A stretch of 42,021 bases of DNA. Origin: Eisenbergiella sp900555195 (GTDB lineage: Bacteria; Bacillota; Clostridia; Lachnospirales; Lachnospiraceae). The position numbers and the translations under genes are program-made. The DNA is taken from contig CABUMH010000024.1 in NCBI GenBank assembly GCA_902492555.1, positions 1-42,021 on the forward strand, in the 5' to 3' direction. The notes below the pieces were generated by a model. That model was not told the DNA's origin, ran no database searches, and worked only from the letters and a program-made list of their open reading frames with translations. This document shows, piece by piece, positions 23,966-30,932 of this stretch (within the stretch, counting starts at the first letter, position 1; every line of letters starts with the position of its first letter).

Positions 23966-24047
23966 CTCCCATCGCATGAGATGGGGGCAGGTAAAGCCGG
24001 GGCCAAGGGAATTGACGAATATTTGTCCAAGTAATTCCCATCGCATG
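23911..24047. repeat. Tandem duplication (69-bp period) of the nfnB 3' end
   Basis: Bases 23911-23978 and 23980-24047 are two copies with five differences. The first encodes the C-terminal MGAGKAGAKGIDEYLSK and the stop of nfnB; the second, after the stop, would encode the same 17 residues in the same frame with its own TAA. All four differences in codons are at third positions and synonymous: Gly GGA/GGT, Ala GCT/GCC, Ile ATC/ATT, Lys AAA/AAG. The junction also makes a short hairpin, CCCATC (23968-23973) with GATGGG (23980-23985). The second copy is a remnant and is not a separate gene. Confidence 0.9.
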
Positions 24048-24049
24048 GA

Positions 24050-24070
24050 CACCGAACCATCCATTCGGTG
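24050..24070 (+). other. Short hairpin before the Dabb gene
   Basis: CACCGAA (24050-24056) pairs with TTCGGTG (24064-24070) over a 7-base loop. There is no T-run after it. It may be a weak attenuator or a spacer structure between nfnB and the next gene. Confidence 0.35.
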
Positions 24071-24105
24071 CGCGCGGTATAAAACGTTTCGGTATGGAGG
24101 GAAAC

Positions 24106-24405
24106 ATGGTTAATCATATTGTTATGTGGAATTTCAACGAGCAGTTGAATGAAGAAGAATGCAGGGAAGCCGGAGAGAAAATCCGGCAGATGCTGGAGAA
24201 AGTGGCAGAAGTGGCGGAAGGCGTTGTGAGCCTGGAAGTCCGCACTTGTAAGCTGGCGTCAAGCAACCGTGATATCGCGCTGTTTTCAAAGTTTGATTCC
24301 CTGGAGGCGCTGGATGCCTATCAGGTACATCCGAAGCATGTGCAGGCGGCAAATTATATTAAATCGGTTGCCTGCAACAGGGTATGTTTTGATTATGCTG
24401 AATAG
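24106..24405 (+). CDS. Dabb-family (stress-response alpha/beta barrel) protein
   Basis: A 99-residue single-domain protein of the Dabb fold. The start VNHIVMWNF, the alternating hydrophobic strands, and the DIALFSKFDSLEALDAYQVHPKHVQA block, with the characteristic Y-x-x-HP-x-H, are all visible. Related proteins form dimeric alpha-beta barrels; most have no known reaction. The ATG at 24106 follows GGAGGGA; an in-frame ATG at 24094 lies before that site. No obvious partner gene is next to it. Length is normal for the family. Confidence 0.85.
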   Translation: MVNHIVMWNFNEQLNEEECREAGEKIRQMLEKVAEVAEGVVSLEVRTCKLASSNRDIALFSKFDSLEALDAYQVHPKHVQAANYIKSVACNRVCFDYAE

Positions 24406-24436
24406 AAAAGCTGCGTGATGGATAAGGAGGGGGCTT

Positions 24437-25318
24437 ATGCCGTGGTGTCCGAAATGCAGAAATGAATATGTAGAGGGGATAACCAGATGCGCAGACTGCG
24501 GTTCTGAACTTGTGGATTCTCTAAAGGAAGTGGAAAGGGAAACGCTGATCTGCGCAGATGCGGAAAAAATCCAGGAGATGCGCCGTTTCTTCCTGGCTAA
24601 CGGCCTTAAGGATGTGCAGCTGGAACCCGAGGAAGATGGTACAGTGGCCATCTCGGTGCCGGCGGAAGAGAAACAAAGGGCAGAACGATTCATGTCCGTA
24701 TTCCTGAAACAGTGGAAGCTGGAAAAGGGGGAAGAAACGCCGGAGGAAGCAAGCGATCCGGAAGGGAATCCTGTTTCCAATATGGAGGAGGACTCCTCCC
24801 TTCAGGATGCAGGAACTGCCGGGACAGAAAAAATTGTTGGAAGCCAGAGCGGCAGAATATATGAAGAGGCTTCTCAGAAAGCAGAAAATTTCCGATCAGG
24901 TGCATATACGCTTTTGGCTATAGGAACGATCGGATTGATTTTGCTGGTCTGCCTGTTGGCGGGTGTTCTGCCGTTTCGCCTTACCGGTCCGTCCAGGTAT
25001 CTGACGGGAGGCGTGATGGGCGCTCTGTTCATTGCCTTTTTGGGGTTGGGCTGGTCCTCGCTTAAATCCTTCCATAAGTTTGAAGGCAAGGCAAAGGAGG
25101 AATCTGTCCTGAAAGAAGAACTGCGCCGCTGGTGCCGTGAGAATCTGACTGCTGAGCGGGTGGATGCCTCTATTGAAGAACTTCCTGCTTCTGAAGAAGA
25201 GAGGTATTTTAAGCGAACCGAACGGATCCGCAGTATGATCGCGGACAATTTCCTGAATTTAGAGCCAGGTTATCTTGAAAATTTTGTGGATGAAATCTAT
25301 CCGGAATATTTTGATTGA
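24437..25318 (+). CDS. Zinc-ribbon membrane protein of unknown function
   Basis: A 293-residue protein with an N-terminal zinc ribbon (Cys4, Cys7, Cys18, Cys21). A small region (about 35-90) looks like a DUF2007-type alpha/beta unit (DAEKIQEMRRFFLANGL). Next come a Glu-rich linker, two adjacent membrane segments (about 155-205) and a charged helical C-terminal domain ending in LENFVDEIYPEYFD. Function is unknown. Presence of a second zinc-ribbon membrane protein after the one at 20181 may reflect a lineage habit and does not show a shared pathway. AAGGAGGGGG precedes the ATG. Confidence 0.75.
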   Translation: MPWCPKCRNEYVEGITRCADCGSELVDSLKEVERETLICADAEKIQEMRRFFLANGLKDVQLEPEEDGTVAISVPAEEKQRAERFMSVFLKQWKLEKGEETPEEASDPEGNPVSNMEEDSSLQDAGTAGTEKIVGSQSGRIYEEASQKAENFRSGAYTLLAIGTIGLILLVCLLAGVLPFRLTGPSRYLTGGVMGALFIAFLGLGWSSLKSFHKFEGKAKEESVLKEELRRWCRENLTAERVDASIEELPASEEERYFKRTERIRSMIADNFLNLEPGYLENFVDEIYPEYFD

Positions 25319-25334
25319 TTTTTACAGAAAATGA

Positions 25335-25416
25335 GCCGGATGTCCTGTTGTAAACCTGCAGCAGAGCGGCTTTTCGGCATCCGGCCTTTCGGCAGCCTCA
25401 ATATGAGGCTGCCGAA
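25335..25416. repeat. Two consecutive hairpins after the zinc-ribbon gene
   Basis: First: GCCGGATG (25335-25342) with CATCCGGC (25378-25385). Second: TTCGGCAGCCTCA (25388-25400) with TGAGGCTGCCGAA (25404-25416), a perfect 13-bp stem on a 3-base loop. Neither has a real T-run, though CTTTC separates them. They probably end or protect the upstream transcript. The rest of the gap to rlmH (25417-25535) holds nothing I can name. Confidence 0.6.
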
Positions 25417-25535
25417 TTCGCCTCTATTGTTTCCACAGGCGGTATAGGCCGGATAAATGGCGGTTTGCGGGAACAAAAAAGCGGTTCGGCTTTGTAATTT
25501 TGTATACGTCGTAAGGCGTGTGGATGGGAGCGTCC

Positions 25536-26015
25536 ATGAAAATATCGATTCTGTGTGTGGGAAAAATAAAAGAAAAATTTTATCGGGAAGCGATTGCGGA
25601 GTATGAAAAAAGGCTGTCCAGATACTGTAAGTTGGAGATCTGTGAAGTGGCGGACGAGAAAACGCCTGACAGTCCGAGCGCATTGGAGAAAAAACAGATC
25701 CTGGAACGGGAAGCGCAGCGGCTGGATAAATATCTGCGGCCGGATGCCTATGTGATCGCTCTGGCCATCGATGGAAAGACGATGGATTCCGTTGGGCTGT
25801 CCCAGCATCTCCAGAATTTGGGCATAAAGGGATGCAGCCATATTCAGTTCCTCATAGGCGGCTCGCTTGGCATAGATGAAGCGCTGCTTAGACGGGCGGA
25901 TATGCGGCTGAGTTTTTCTGAAATGACCTTTCCCCATCAGTTGATGCGCGTGATTCTGCTGGAGCAGATCTACCGAAGCTATCGGATCATGAATGGGGAA
26001 CCCTATCACAAATAG
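25536..26015 (+). CDS. rlmH: 23S rRNA (pseudouridine-1915-N3)-methyltransferase RlmH
   Basis: A 159-residue SPOUT-class methyltransferase that modifies pseudouridine 1915 in helix 69 of 23S rRNA. Length equals that of the family. The SAM-binding knot region FLIGGSLGID and the C-terminal tail RLSFSEMTFPHQLMRVILLEQIYRSYRI with the terminal GEPYHK are diagnostic. The ATG at 25536 gives the standard MKI start and has GGGAG upstream; the frame opens earlier at a GTG (25518). It is a well-conserved core gene without obvious ties to its neighbours. Confidence 0.95.
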   Translation: MKISILCVGKIKEKFYREAIAEYEKRLSRYCKLEICEVADEKTPDSPSALEKKQILEREAQRLDKYLRPDAYVIALAIDGKTMDSVGLSQHLQNLGIKGCSHIQFLIGGSLGIDEALLRRADMRLSFSEMTFPHQLMRVILLEQIYRSYRIMNGEPYHK

Positions 26016-26051
26016 TTTGATAAGAAGAACGTTCCAATGGGAGAAGGAGTT

Positions 26052-26384
26052 ATGAAACTATCTGAACTTTCTACAGGTCCGGATTGGATAATATGGATTT
26101 TTGTGATTCTTTTGGGCATCCTTTCCATTGTGCTGCTGTCTGGACATGGAAGCTGGCTTATTGCCGGATACAACACGGCATCAAAAGAAGAAAAAGCAAA
26201 ATACAACGGCCCGAGAGTATGCAGGATAGTTGGAGGAGGAATGGCTGTCATAGCATTGCTGCTTCTTGTCATGGGCCTTTTTGAAAATATGTTGCCGGCA
26301 GTGTTCGCTTATATTTCAATCGGAATTATTTTAGGAGATATTTTCATCGTCATGATTCTTATAAACCTCTTTTGCAAAGTTTGA
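26052..26384 (+). CDS. DUF3784-like small membrane protein
   Basis: A 110-residue protein with three hydrophobic segments (about 15-35, 58-80, 83-106). Between the first and second is the motif LIAGYNTASKEEKAKYNGPRVCR, typical of DUF3784 proteins. No function is known. The ATG at 26052 follows GAAGGAG; the longer frame from 26037 ignores that site. It lies 36 bases after rlmH and may be co-transcribed with it. Confidence 0.75.
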   Translation: MKLSELSTGPDWIIWIFVILLGILSIVLLSGHGSWLIAGYNTASKEEKAKYNGPRVCRIVGGGMAVIALLLLVMGLFENMLPAVFAYISIGIILGDIFIVMILINLFCKV

Positions 26385-26418
26385 TGCCCGCTGCCTGCAG
26401 AGGATCGTTCAGAATATA

Positions 26419-26453
26419 ACTAAGAATGCTTTTATACACTAAGAGTGCTTTTT
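26419..26453. repeat. Direct repeat upstream of the MNT-HEPN pair
   Basis: ACTAAGAATGCTTTT (26419-26433) and ACTAAGAGTGCTTTT (26438-26452) differ at one base, with a 19-bp period. A -10-like TATACA (26433-26438) lies between them. The position just before the MNT gene suggests an operator for autoregulation. I see no clear -35 box. Confidence 0.55.
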
Positions 26454-26477
26454 AAAGCAGAATTGGGAGATATCATT

Positions 26478-26846
26478 TTGGCTAAAAAGATCAGAATCCT
26501 TCGTGAACAGTATGAGAACCTTCCGGCCAGATTCGTCAGAAAGATCGACTTCGATCTTCGCTATCTGTCCGAGAAGAATATTCCGGGCCTGAAAGGGGTC
26601 TATCTGTTTGGAAGCCTGGCGCGAAGGGAAGCGCGCAGCACCAGCGATGTGGATCTGCTGATCGTTACAGAGAAAAAACTGGAGGATCGGGAAATGGCCG
26701 CAGATATTCGCTGGACCCTTGATGAAGCGATTGACGGCGTGAGAACCGATGTGGTATACAGAAGTGAAGAACATGAAGCGGAAAAAACGGTGTTTGGCAC
26801 GGTTGTGAATCGGGATAAAATATTGATTCTGGAGGTGGAGGAATGA
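26478..26846 (+). CDS. MNT-type nucleotidyltransferase (antitoxin-like)
   Basis: A minimal nucleotidyltransferase of about 122 residues. The signature GSx10DxD is exact (Gly45-Ser46, Asp57, Asp59), and the third metal aspartate is probably Asp91 in RTDVV. In HEPN/MNT modules this protein is the antitoxin and can AMPylate the HEPN partner. TTG at 26478 with GGGAGA seven bases upstream is the best start; the frame also opens at GTG 26445, inside the repeat region. Its stop overlaps the start of the HEPN gene, so the two are coupled. Confidence 0.85.
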   Translation: MAKKIRILREQYENLPARFVRKIDFDLRYLSEKNIPGLKGVYLFGSLARREARSTSDVDLLIVTEKKLEDREMAADIRWTLDEAIDGVRTDVVYRSEEHEAEKTVFGTVVNRDKILILEVEE

Positions 26847-27235
26847 TCAAAAATTCCTATTTGGATATTGCGCAGAATGATCTGGAATATCTGGAATCTG
26901 TACTGCAGACGGGGAGCACCTTTTACAATCAGCTAGCAGTGCAGTGTCAGCAGGTGGCGGAGAAATATTTGAAGGGATATCTGGATAAATGGATGGTGGA
27001 TGAGGATGTCTCAGATCTGCTGCGCAAACATAATATGAAAAAAATTGCAGCCACGTTAAATGAAAAAGAACCGCGGCTGCAGCTGGACACCATAGGGCTG
27101 GCTTATTTGACCGATTTTTATTATGATGCGCGTTATCCAGGGGATGATTTTTATACGGTATCCAAGGAAGAATTTGAAAAGTGCCTTTCCATCATGTACG
27201 ACACGGTTTATAAATTAAAGGCTTTGGAGGAGTGA
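26843..27235 (+). CDS. HEPN-domain protein without a canonical RNase motif
   Basis: A 130-residue all-helical HEPN protein. The QCQQVAEKYLKGYL helix (about 34-47) and the ARYPGDD segment (about 96-102) are typical of this family. The Rx4-6H motif of HEPN ribonuclease toxins is not present: Arg61 is followed by His at only +2, and no other Arg has a His at the right distance. It may be a non-ribonuclease HEPN protein, or use another active site. The start overlaps the MNT stop (ATGA), the normal arrangement of HEPN/MNT pairs. A weak hairpin and a T-run follow. Confidence 0.85.
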   Translation: MIKNSYLDIAQNDLEYLESVLQTGSTFYNQLAVQCQQVAEKYLKGYLDKWMVDEDVSDLLRKHNMKKIAATLNEKEPRLQLDTIGLAYLTDFYYDARYPGDDFYTVSKEEFEKCLSIMYDTVYKLKALEE

Positions 27236-27247
27236 AAAGCCGTATTT

Positions 27248-27283
27248 CTAGGGATAAGAGGCCATGCTCCTAGCCGTTTTTTT
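27248..27283 (+). terminator. Weak hairpin and T-run between convergent genes
   Basis: CTAGG (27248-27252) pairs with CCTAG (27269-27273) and is followed by CCG and a run of seven T. The stem is short. It overlaps the stop codon of the minus-strand XRE gene. Confidence 0.4.
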
Positions 27284-27659
27284 CTCCCTGACCGTTTCTG
27301 TTTCTCTGGCCGTCTTTGTCCTCCGAAAGATCCCTTAACTGCAGGGTATTCCTGATGATCTGAAGGAGGAGCCGTTTTTCTTCCGGGCTGCGGCTGTTAA
27401 GCTGTGAAATCAGCTGCCTGGAAAGAAGCTCGTCCATAAAGGCTGCGGGAACCGTCGGACTGAAGAACTCCGGAAGCCCAAGTCCCAGTGTCTGACAGAG
27501 CTGTTCAATAATTTTTACCGTTGGATTTTTGGCATTTCTTTCAATCTGCCCCAGATAAGTGGGGGTTATATCAGAACGAAGCGCAAGCTGTTCCTGACTT
27601 AGCCCTCTGATCGTGCGCAATTCGCGGATTCGTTCTCCGATATTAAAGCTGTTCTCCAT
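27270..27659 (-). CDS. XRE-family (helix-turn-helix) regulator
   Basis: A small regulator of about 129 residues. The Cro/C1-type helix-turn-helix covers about residues 8-62 (GERIRELRTIRGLSQEQLAL, then a YLGQIERN recognition helix). The remainder is a short helical segment and a polar, Gly/Asn/Lys-rich tail with no known domain. It is convergent with the MNT-HEPN pair and divergent from yqfC. The ATG at 27659 gives the usual length; a GTG three codons upstream is also possible and neither has a strong ribosome-binding site. Whether it controls the MNT-HEPN pair, the sporulation genes or neither cannot be told. Confidence 0.8.
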   Translation of the reverse strand: MENSFNIGERIRELRTIRGLSQEQLALRSDITPTYLGQIERNAKNPTVKIIEQLCQTLGLGLPEFFSPTVPAAFMDELLSRQLISQLNSRSPEEKRLLLQIIRNTLQLRDLSEDKDGQRNRNGQGEKNG

Positions 27660-27734
27660 AATTATCACCGTAGTTTATGTTACGCGAAGGGAAATTATCC
27701 TGCAATAAACAAAAGTTTCCGAAGCTCTGGCAAC

Positions 27735-27740
27735 TATAAT
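27735..27740 (+). promoter_or_regulatory. Possible -10 box before yqfC
   Basis: A TATAAT stands at 27735-27740, 48 bases before the yqfC start, but no recognisable -35 box lies at the right distance. In Bacillus this operon is made under sigma-E; I found no convincing sigma-E promoter here. Confidence 0.25.
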
Positions 27741-27787
27741 TACCCGGCGGAAGGCATGCGTCGGGAAGCGGCGGCATATATTGGAGT

Positions 27788-28099
27788 ATGAACAGGAAAA
27801 AGAAAAAAAATTCGCCGAAGGGTGAAAATGAGGCTGCTTGGCGAAGAACGGAGCAGCTGATCGATTCTCTTAAGCTTCCAAAGGATATGCTTCTGGGCGC
27901 ATCCATCCTGACCGTGACGGGTAATTTTGAACTGTGGGTGGAGAATTATAAAGGAATCATTGAATATACGCAGGAATCCATCATCCTTCAGGGCAAGACC
28001 GGCCAGATCTCCATCAGCGGCTGCGGCCTGGTGATCGATTATTATACGAACGAGGACATGAAAATCATCGGTAATATTCGATGCATCAGCTACCTTTAA
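27788..28099 (+). CDS. yqfC: Sporulation protein YqfC (YabP/YqfC family)
   Basis: A 103-residue YabP/YqfC-family protein. After a basic, Lys-rich N-terminus comes the family core: LTVTGNFELWVENYKGIIEY, then an ISGCGLVIDYYTNEDMKIIGNI block. It is produced in sporulating cells of Firmicutes, where its exact role is unclear. GGAG lies just before the ATG. The order yqfC-yqfD-phoH-ybeY is conserved with Bacillus and fixes the identity. Confidence 0.9.
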   Translation: MNRKKKKNSPKGENEAAWRRTEQLIDSLKLPKDMLLGASILTVTGNFELWVENYKGIIEYTQESIILQGKTGQISISGCGLVIDYYTNEDMKIIGNIRCISYL

Positions 28100-28120
28100 T
28101 TGCAAAATGGAGGAAATGGC

Positions 28121-29371
28121 GTGGAGAAAATTTTCCGGTATCTGCAGGGATATCTGAAGATCAGGGTATGGGGGTATTCCCCGGAACGCTTCATGAATCT
28201 GTGCAGCAATCATCACATCCTCCTGTGGGATATCGCACGGCAGGGGGACGAATATACCATGTATATTATGCTTTCCGGTTTTTTCAGGCTTCGGCCGATT
28301 ATGAAGAAAACCGGTACAAGGGCGGCCGTGCTGGAGCGTTGCGGCCTGCCTTTTTTTATACGCAGAATGCGCAAAAGAAAGGTGTTCGCCCTGGGGCTGC
28401 CCTGCTGTCTTGCATTTCTGATCGCCATGTCCCGATTCGTGTGGGCCATAGATTTTGAGGGGAATTATTCTCTGACGGATGACATTCTTCTGGACTACCT
28501 GGCGGAGAACGGGGTGGATATAGGCGCTGCCAAAAATGAGATCGATATCGGGGAGATTGAAGCGGGACTGAGGGAAGAATTCAATGAGATTACATGGACC
28601 TCGGTCAGGCTGGAAGGAACCAAAGTGATCGTAAAGATCAGGGAAAATGACCTGCCCATGGAGGAGGGGGGAGAGGAATGGCTGGAAGACTGGCCGGGAA
28701 GTGACCTGGTGGCAGCGCAGGATGGGAAAATCCTCTCCATCCTTACAAGGCAGGGCGTTCCCCAGGTTACGGAAGGAATGGAAGTCAAAAAAGGGGATCT
28801 GCTGGTCAGCGGAGCCGTACCTGTCCTTGCAGACGACGGAACTGTCAGGGAGTATCAGTATTGTCATGCGGATGCGGATGTGGTGGCATCTTATGAGATC
28901 CCCGTACATGAAGAGCAGGAATTATATTATGAGTATAAGAATTATACGGGAAGGACGACCAAGGATTTCTATTTTGCCATCGGCCAGAAAAAGTGGATTC
29001 TGAAGCTGGGGGAATGCCGTTATCTGCATTATGATTCGGTGTTGGAAGCCAGGCAGATGCGCATTCTGCCACAGATCTATCTCCCATTTTATTTTGGGTT
29101 TATGGTAAACAGGGAATATCTTCCGGTAGAGGCCGTATACGGGGAAGAGGCGGCAAGGAATATCCTGGAAGAACGGCTGGACAAAAATATCGCAAGTTTG
29201 GAAGAAAAGGGGGTTCAAATAATACAAAAAAATGTTACAATAAATGCAGCGGGCAATGCGGTAGTCATGGAGGGCGTGCTGCAGGCTGCCGGTTCAATCG
29301 GCAGTGCCCGGCCTCTGGAAGAGCAGCAGCCGGCTGCGGAAGATGAGACAATAAGCGGGAGCAGTCAGTAA
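28121..29371 (+). CDS. yqfD: Sporulation protein YqfD
   Basis: A 416-residue YqfD protein. An N-terminal cytoplasmic part (about 1-85) is followed by a single membrane segment (about 88-108, after RRMRKRKV) and a large extracytoplasmic domain with alternating beta segments, beginning DFEGNYSLTDDILLDYLAENGVDIG. GTG at 28121 has GGAGGAAA upstream and is the likely start; the frame is open a few codons further, to 28100. Spacing to yqfC is 21 bases. In Bacillus the gene belongs to the mother-cell (sigma-E) set; here the phoH ATG follows its stop codon directly. Confidence 0.92.
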   Translation: MEKIFRYLQGYLKIRVWGYSPERFMNLCSNHHILLWDIARQGDEYTMYIMLSGFFRLRPIMKKTGTRAAVLERCGLPFFIRRMRKRKVFALGLPCCLAFLIAMSRFVWAIDFEGNYSLTDDILLDYLAENGVDIGAAKNEIDIGEIEAGLREEFNEITWTSVRLEGTKVIVKIRENDLPMEEGGEEWLEDWPGSDLVAAQDGKILSILTRQGVPQVTEGMEVKKGDLLVSGAVPVLADDGTVREYQYCHADADVVASYEIPVHEEQELYYEYKNYTGRTTKDFYFAIGQKKWILKLGECRYLHYDSVLEARQMRILPQIYLPFYFGFMVNREYLPVEAVYGEEAARNILEERLDKNIASLEEKGVQIIQKNVTINAAGNAVVMEGVLQAAGSIGSARPLEEQQPAAEDETISGSSQ

Positions 29372-30415
29372 ATGGAGCAGTACGAAAAACAGATAGGGAT
29401 GGATGCGGCCCATACGGGCAATGTATTCGGTGAGTATGATAAAAACGTAAAGAGAATCGAAAAAGCGCTGCAGGTATCCATCGTGGATCGGAATGGAGCT
29501 GTCAGGATCCGCGGCATGCGCCGCCATGTGGAGCAGGCGGCTGACATCCTGGAACGTCTGCAGGAATTATCAAAAAGGGGAAACCTCATTCAGCAACAGA
29601 ATGTGGAGTATGCGATTGAGATGAGCATGGAGAATCAAACGGATACCTTGTTGGAAATAGACGGCGACCTGATCTGCCATACGGTAAGTGGGAAGCCGAT
29701 CAAGCCAAAGACGCTGGGACAGAAGCAATATGTGGATGCCATCAGAAATCATATGATTGTATTCGGCATGGGTCCGGCAGGAACAGGGAAAACCTATCTG
29801 GCCATGGCGATGGCCATTACAGCATTTAAGAATGACGAGGTGGAACGGATCATCCTGACCCGTCCCGCCATAGAGGCCGGCGAGAAGCTTGGCTTTCTTC
29901 CCGGAGACCTGCAGAGCAAGGTGGATCCTTATCTGCGGCCTCTCTACGATGCGCTCTATCAGATCATGGGCGCAGAGAGCTTTGCCAAAAATATGGAAAA
30001 AGGGCTGATAGAAGTGGCTCCGCTGGCCTATATGAGAGGGCGGACGCTGGATAACGCGTACATCATTCTGGATGAGGCGCAGAATACCACGCCGGCGCAG
30101 ATGAAGATGTTCCTGACGAGAATTGGGTTTGGCTCCAAGGTGGTCGTCACAGGTGACGCTTCTCAGAAAGATTTGATGCCCGGAACCCGTTCCGGATTGG
30201 ATGTGGCGGTAAAGGTGCTTCATAACCTGGAGGACATCGCCTTTTGTAACCTTACCAGCCGTGACGTGGTCCGCCATCCGCTGGTCCAGAAGATCGTAAA
30301 GGCATATGAGGAATACGAAGGGAAAGAGTTGGCCAGGCAGAAGGCGATGAAGGAACGGGAAGAGAGGGCCGGACGCGCGAAAGAGAAGAGAAAGATGGGG
30401 AGGAGCGAACGATGA
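29372..30415 (+). CDS. PhoH family ATPase
   Basis: A 347-residue P-loop ATPase of the PhoH/YlaK-YqfE type. N-terminal KH-like region (about 1-95), then Walker A GPAGTGKT (about 134-141), Walker B YIILDEAQNTTP and the sensor region VVTGDASQKDLMPG. The C-terminus is highly basic and charged. PhoH proteins are thought to act on RNA with YbeY, which is encoded next. The start touches the yqfD stop (TAA directly followed by ATG). Length is slightly over the usual 320 because of the long C-terminal charged tail. Confidence 0.92.
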   Translation: MEQYEKQIGMDAAHTGNVFGEYDKNVKRIEKALQVSIVDRNGAVRIRGMRRHVEQAADILERLQELSKRGNLIQQQNVEYAIEMSMENQTDTLLEIDGDLICHTVSGKPIKPKTLGQKQYVDAIRNHMIVFGMGPAGTGKTYLAMAMAITAFKNDEVERIILTRPAIEAGEKLGFLPGDLQSKVDPYLRPLYDALYQIMGAESFAKNMEKGLIEVAPLAYMRGRTLDNAYIILDEAQNTTPAQMKMFLTRIGFGSKVVVTGDASQKDLMPGTRSGLDVAVKVLHNLEDIAFCNLTSRDVVRHPLVQKIVKAYEEYEGKELARQKAMKEREERAGRAKEKRKMGRSER

Positions 30416-30921
30416 CGGTTTTTGTGGAAAATGAAACCGAGGCCAAATTTCCGTTTGAGCCGCTTGAAGTTGCCACCCGGGTGGCGGAAGCTGTTCTGGA
30501 AGAAGAGGGATGTCCCTATGAAACAGAGATTAATGTCCTTCTGACGGATAATGAGGGAATACGGATTTATAATAAAGAATATCGTGGGATTGACAGCGAA
30601 ACGGATGTCCTGTCGTTTCCTAATGTGCCGTTTGTCACCCCTGCGGATTTCGATGTGGCAGAAGAGATGGAAGCGGACTGTTTTCAGCCGGACAGCGGCG
30701 AACTGATCCTGGGGGATATCATTCTCTCCTGTGACAAGGTCTGTGAGCAGGCGGAGAGCTATGGGCATAGTCTGAAAAGAGAATTCGCCTTTCTGATCGC
30801 GCACAGCATGCTGCACCTGTGCGGATATGACCATATGGAGCCTGATGAGGCCCGGATTATGGAACAGAAGCAGAACCTGATTTTGGACGGGCTGGGTATT
30901 ACAAGGGATATCGTGGACTAG
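30412..30921 (+). CDS. ybeY: rRNA maturation endoribonuclease YbeY
   Basis: A 169-residue metal-dependent RNase acting in 16S rRNA 3'-end maturation and ribosome quality control. The zinc motif H-x3-H-x5-H is exact (His131, His135, His141 in AHSMLHLCGYDH). The start overlaps the phoH stop as ATGA. In Bacillus yqfF (an HD-domain c-di-AMP phosphodiesterase) lies between phoH and ybeY and dgkA follows; both are absent here, and a flippase gene comes next. Confidence 0.95.
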   Translation: MTVFVENETEAKFPFEPLEVATRVAEAVLEEEGCPYETEINVLLTDNEGIRIYNKEYRGIDSETDVLSFPNVPFVTPADFDVAEEMEADCFQPDSGELILGDIILSCDKVCEQAESYGHSLKREFAFLIAHSMLHLCGYDHMEPDEARIMEQKQNLILDGLGITRDIVD

Positions 30922-30932
30922 GAAGAGGGGCT

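Noticed and set aside
23979..24034. A separate small gene downstream of nfnB (second tail copy)
   Set aside because: It has no ribosome-binding site of its own and repeats the C-terminal 17 residues of nfnB. It is a duplicated remnant.
27774..27781. CATATATT, like a sigma-E -10 (CATACATT)
   Set aside because: It lies only six bases before the yqfC start codon, so the ribosome-binding site could not be transcribed from it.
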